A DNA stretch of 64,000 bases, taken from NCBI RefSeq assembly GCF_000424265.1, contig NZ_AUJO01000015.1, positions 49,904 to 113,903 on the forward strand, given 5' to 3'. The stretch is from Butyrivibrio sp. WCD3002 (GTDB taxonomy: Bacteria; Bacillota; Clostridia; Lachnospirales; Lachnospiraceae). Position 1 is the stretch's first letter. Each line of letters opens with the position of its first letter. This document shows positions 62,321 through 64,000 of this stretch, piece by piece. The position numbers and the translations under genes are program-made. The notes below the pieces were generated by a model. The model had not been told where the DNA came from. It made no database searches and worked only from the letters and a program-made list of their open reading frames with translations.

Positions 62321-63604
62321 TCATTCTTTAAAGCAATTAACTCCGTTTTGAAAATATCCAACAGGATGAATCATATGATCCTCAGCCTTGGCATCAAGAC
62401 CGGATAATGCTTTGTCATAATACATGAGTCCCCTTAGAACCGCATCGTAACCGAAACGCCTCCTGATATCCTCAATGGCAAGGTCGGCCCTGCGATATTT
62501 CTCTCTTACATCCTCCCTTAGGAAAAGATCTGTCTGGTGAGGCATGGTATCAGGCACCAGATTGGACACTCTTACTCCCACACTGCGTATAGGATGTGCC
62601 CAGTCATAATTGGCCTTAAAGAGCTGCCAGGCATAGCCTGCTATCTCCTCGGAAATATTGGTAGGTATGTGGACCCTGTGCTGTCTTGTAAAGCTGTAAA
62701 GCCCGTTATCCCTAATACTTATACCTATAACATCACCTATGAAATGATTCTCCTTAAGCCTTGCTGCCACGCTTTCAGACAAAAGATATATGACCATTCT
62801 CACATCATCATCATTTACAAGATCTCTTGGGGTAGTGGTGCTGTTGCCCACACTTTTAACAGGCGCATAGTCATCTGCTGCCGCAACCGGGGTCTGATCC
62901 TCGCCTCTTGCAAATGTGGAAAGCACATATCCTATTTTCCCAAAAATCTGATGCAAAAACTCAGGGTCTGCCCTGGCTATATCACCTATGGTAAGAATCC
63001 CGTACTTCTTAAGCTTGGCAGTCGTGCGCCTCCCCACATACAGAAGATCCGATGCGGGAGCTGTCCAGAGAATGTCCTTATAATTCTCCCTGGAAATCTG
63101 AGTTATGGCATCCGGCTTCTTGTAGTCAGAGCCAAACTTCGCAAATATCTTATTCCAGGAAACGCCTATTGATACAGTGATTCCAAGCTCTGTCTTGATG
63201 CGGTCCGATATCTCTCTGGCAACAGTCATTCCTGTGGATGTAGAAAGCATGGACTTAGAATCTGTTATATCTATCCAGGATTCATCAAGTCCGTAGGGTT
63301 CCACCAGATCAGTGTAATCACCGTATATCTTCCTGGCCTTCCTGGAAAACCTTATGTACTCATCATAATTGGGTGTAACAAAGACCACATCCCTGCAGGC
63401 CTGTCTCGCCTCCCACAAAGCCATGCCGGTCTTAACTCCGCGCCTCTTGGCAATATAATTGGCTGTAAGCACGATACCGTGCCTGGCCTCCGGATCTCCG
63501 CCCACCGCCATAGGCACATCCCGAAGCTCCGGATTATGCAGCATCTCCACTGCCGCATAAAAGCAGTTGCAGTCCGAATGGAGTATTATTCGATCATCAT
63601 TCAT
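62321..63604 (-). CDS. dinB: Y-family DNA polymerase (DinB/Pol IV type)
   Basis: 427 residues. Catalytic motif LHSDCNCFYAAVEM (Asp at the start), the second acidic pair in LDESWIDIT, little-finger domain in the C-terminal 100 residues. It copies damaged templates. Two SOS boxes flank and overlap its promoter, so it is part of the LexA regulon. In length and sequence it fits Pol IV rather than UmuC. Confidence 0.92.
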   Translation of the reverse strand: MNDDRIILHSDCNCFYAAVEMLHNPELRDVPMAVGGDPEARHGIVLTANYIAKRRGVKTGMALWEARQACRDVVFVTPNYDEYIRFSRKARKIYGDYTDLVEPYGLDESWIDITDSKSMLSTSTGMTVAREISDRIKTELGITVSIGVSWNKIFAKFGSDYKKPDAITQISRENYKDILWTAPASDLLYVGRRTTAKLKKYGILTIGDIARADPEFLHQIFGKIGYVLSTFARGEDQTPVAAADDYAPVKSVGNSTTTPRDLVNDDDVRMVIYLLSESVAARLKENHFIGDVIGISIRDNGLYSFTRQHRVHIPTNISEEIAGYAWQLFKANYDWAHPIRSVGVRVSNLVPDTMPHQTDLFLREDVREKYRRADLAIEDIRRRFGYDAVLRGLMYYDKALSGLDAKAEDHMIHPVGYFQNGVNCFKE

Positions 63605-63620
63605 AAAAAATAGCCACCTC

Positions 63621-63673
63621 GAACAGTTGTTCTTGTATGGCTATATTATACGAATGTATGTTCTGTTTTTCAA
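63621..63673 (-). promoter_or_regulatory. SOS-controlled dinB promoter with two LexA boxes
   Basis: TTGAAA (63673-63668) and TATAAT (63650-63645) are 17 bases apart on the minus strand. A near-perfect LexA box (CGAATGTATGTTCT, 63651-63664) fills the spacer, and a perfect one, GAACAGTTGTTC (63621-63632), lies just after the start of transcription. Both sites would block RNA polymerase. Confidence 0.85.
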
Positions 63674-63858
63674 GTACCTGATCTGAATTCTTTTGACCTT
63701 ACTTAAATGTAATTTTTAATTCCAGTTTGCAAGAGTAAATTCTAGGGTTATGGAAGTTACTCTTACACATATATACTTGCCATATTGATATTCACATATA
63801 GATCTCTATATAATGTTCGGGCAGCTGATTGCCTGCCTGTGCAGATTGGAGATTTATT

Positions 63859-64000
63859 ATGAATAAAGGCAATCAGAAACATATAACATTTGAACAACGT
63901 GTAGAGATTGAAAAAGGATTGACCGAAAACAAGTCCTTTGCTGAGATAGCAAGGATAATCGGGAAAGATCCTTCAACTGTCTCAAAGGAAGTACGTTTGC
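63859..64000 (+). CDS. IS30-family transposase, N-terminus only (cut by window edge)
   Basis: An ATG at 63859 with GGAG 7 bases upstream opens a 47-codon frame that runs off the window. The sequence HITFEQRVEIEKGLTENKSF and AEIARIIGKDPSTVSKEVR is the IS30 helix-turn-helix region. The 195 bases upstream to the dinB promoter contain an imperfect AGAGTAA/TTACTCT repeat that may belong to the element's left end. Whether the copy is intact is not visible. Confidence 0.8.
   Translation, partial: MNKGNQKHITFEQRVEIEKGLTENKSFAEIARIIGKDPSTVSKEVRL

Noticed and set aside
1..64000. rRNA, tRNA or phage genes
   Set aside because: None was recognised on either strand.

Overview
The window reads as chromosomal DNA of a low-to-mid GC, motile, Gram-positive anaerobe of the Lachnospiraceae, most likely near Butyrivibrio or Pseudobutyrivibrio. 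Pointers are the cdaA-cdaR-glmM operon, the mbl-flhO-flhP flagellar block, a YvyF-type flagellar operon protein, Gram-positive type SOS boxes (GAAC-N4-GTTC), strong AGGAGG ribosome sites and a large surface-sugar locus. This is inference from gene content; no rRNA, tRNA or CRISPR array was seen. Almost all genes up to 43 kb lie on the minus strand.

Layout. 1-7.7 kb: pseudaminic acid (nonulosonate) operon, read leftward pseB-pseC-pseF-pseI-pseG, then an ATP-grasp ligase and a DegT-like aminotransferase cut by the window edge; no PseH acetyltransferase is visible. 7.7-24 kb: extracellular polysaccharide locus with a priming glycosyl phosphotransferase, a Wzz-like protein, an EpsG-type polymerase, several GT2/GT4 enzymes, a GT-C membrane enzyme, GDP-fucose synthase, RmlD and a large membrane protein. 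24-28 kb: HPr, GlmM, CdaR and CdaA, linking c-di-AMP signalling and amino-sugar supply to the sugar locus. 28-32.7 kb: two unknown membrane proteins, YvyF, ComF, RecD2. 32.7-36.1 kb: FlgJ-like rod-binding protein, FlhP, FlhO and Mbl, with an array of three related hairpins between mbl and flhO. 36.3-41.3 kb: uvrB-uvrA, with an SOS box ahead of uvrB inside the 3' end of a kinase gene. 41.3-43 kb: Ser/Thr kinase and a degenerate PP2C-like partner.

43-54 kb is more accessory: an RsiV-like lipoprotein, a large InlB-repeat/BspA surface protein, an IS3-family element with a nonsense mutation that appears to sit in the loop of a terminator hairpin, a DUF4342 protein, a cation efflux protein, a PutP-type symporter and a small secreted protein. 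54-62.2 kb: LarB, MetY, threonine aldolase, and an operon of a GGDEF-EAL-PAS-GGDEF c-di-GMP protein, an unknown 171-residue protein and a SARP-type response regulator. 62.3-64 kb: a Y-family polymerase under a two-box SOS promoter, and the first 47 codons of an IS30-type transposase running off the edge.

The best candidates for undescribed biology are the PseH-less nonulosonate operon with an ATP-grasp ligase, the triple-hairpin element downstream of mbl, and the IS that seems to target a recurring terminator hairpin.
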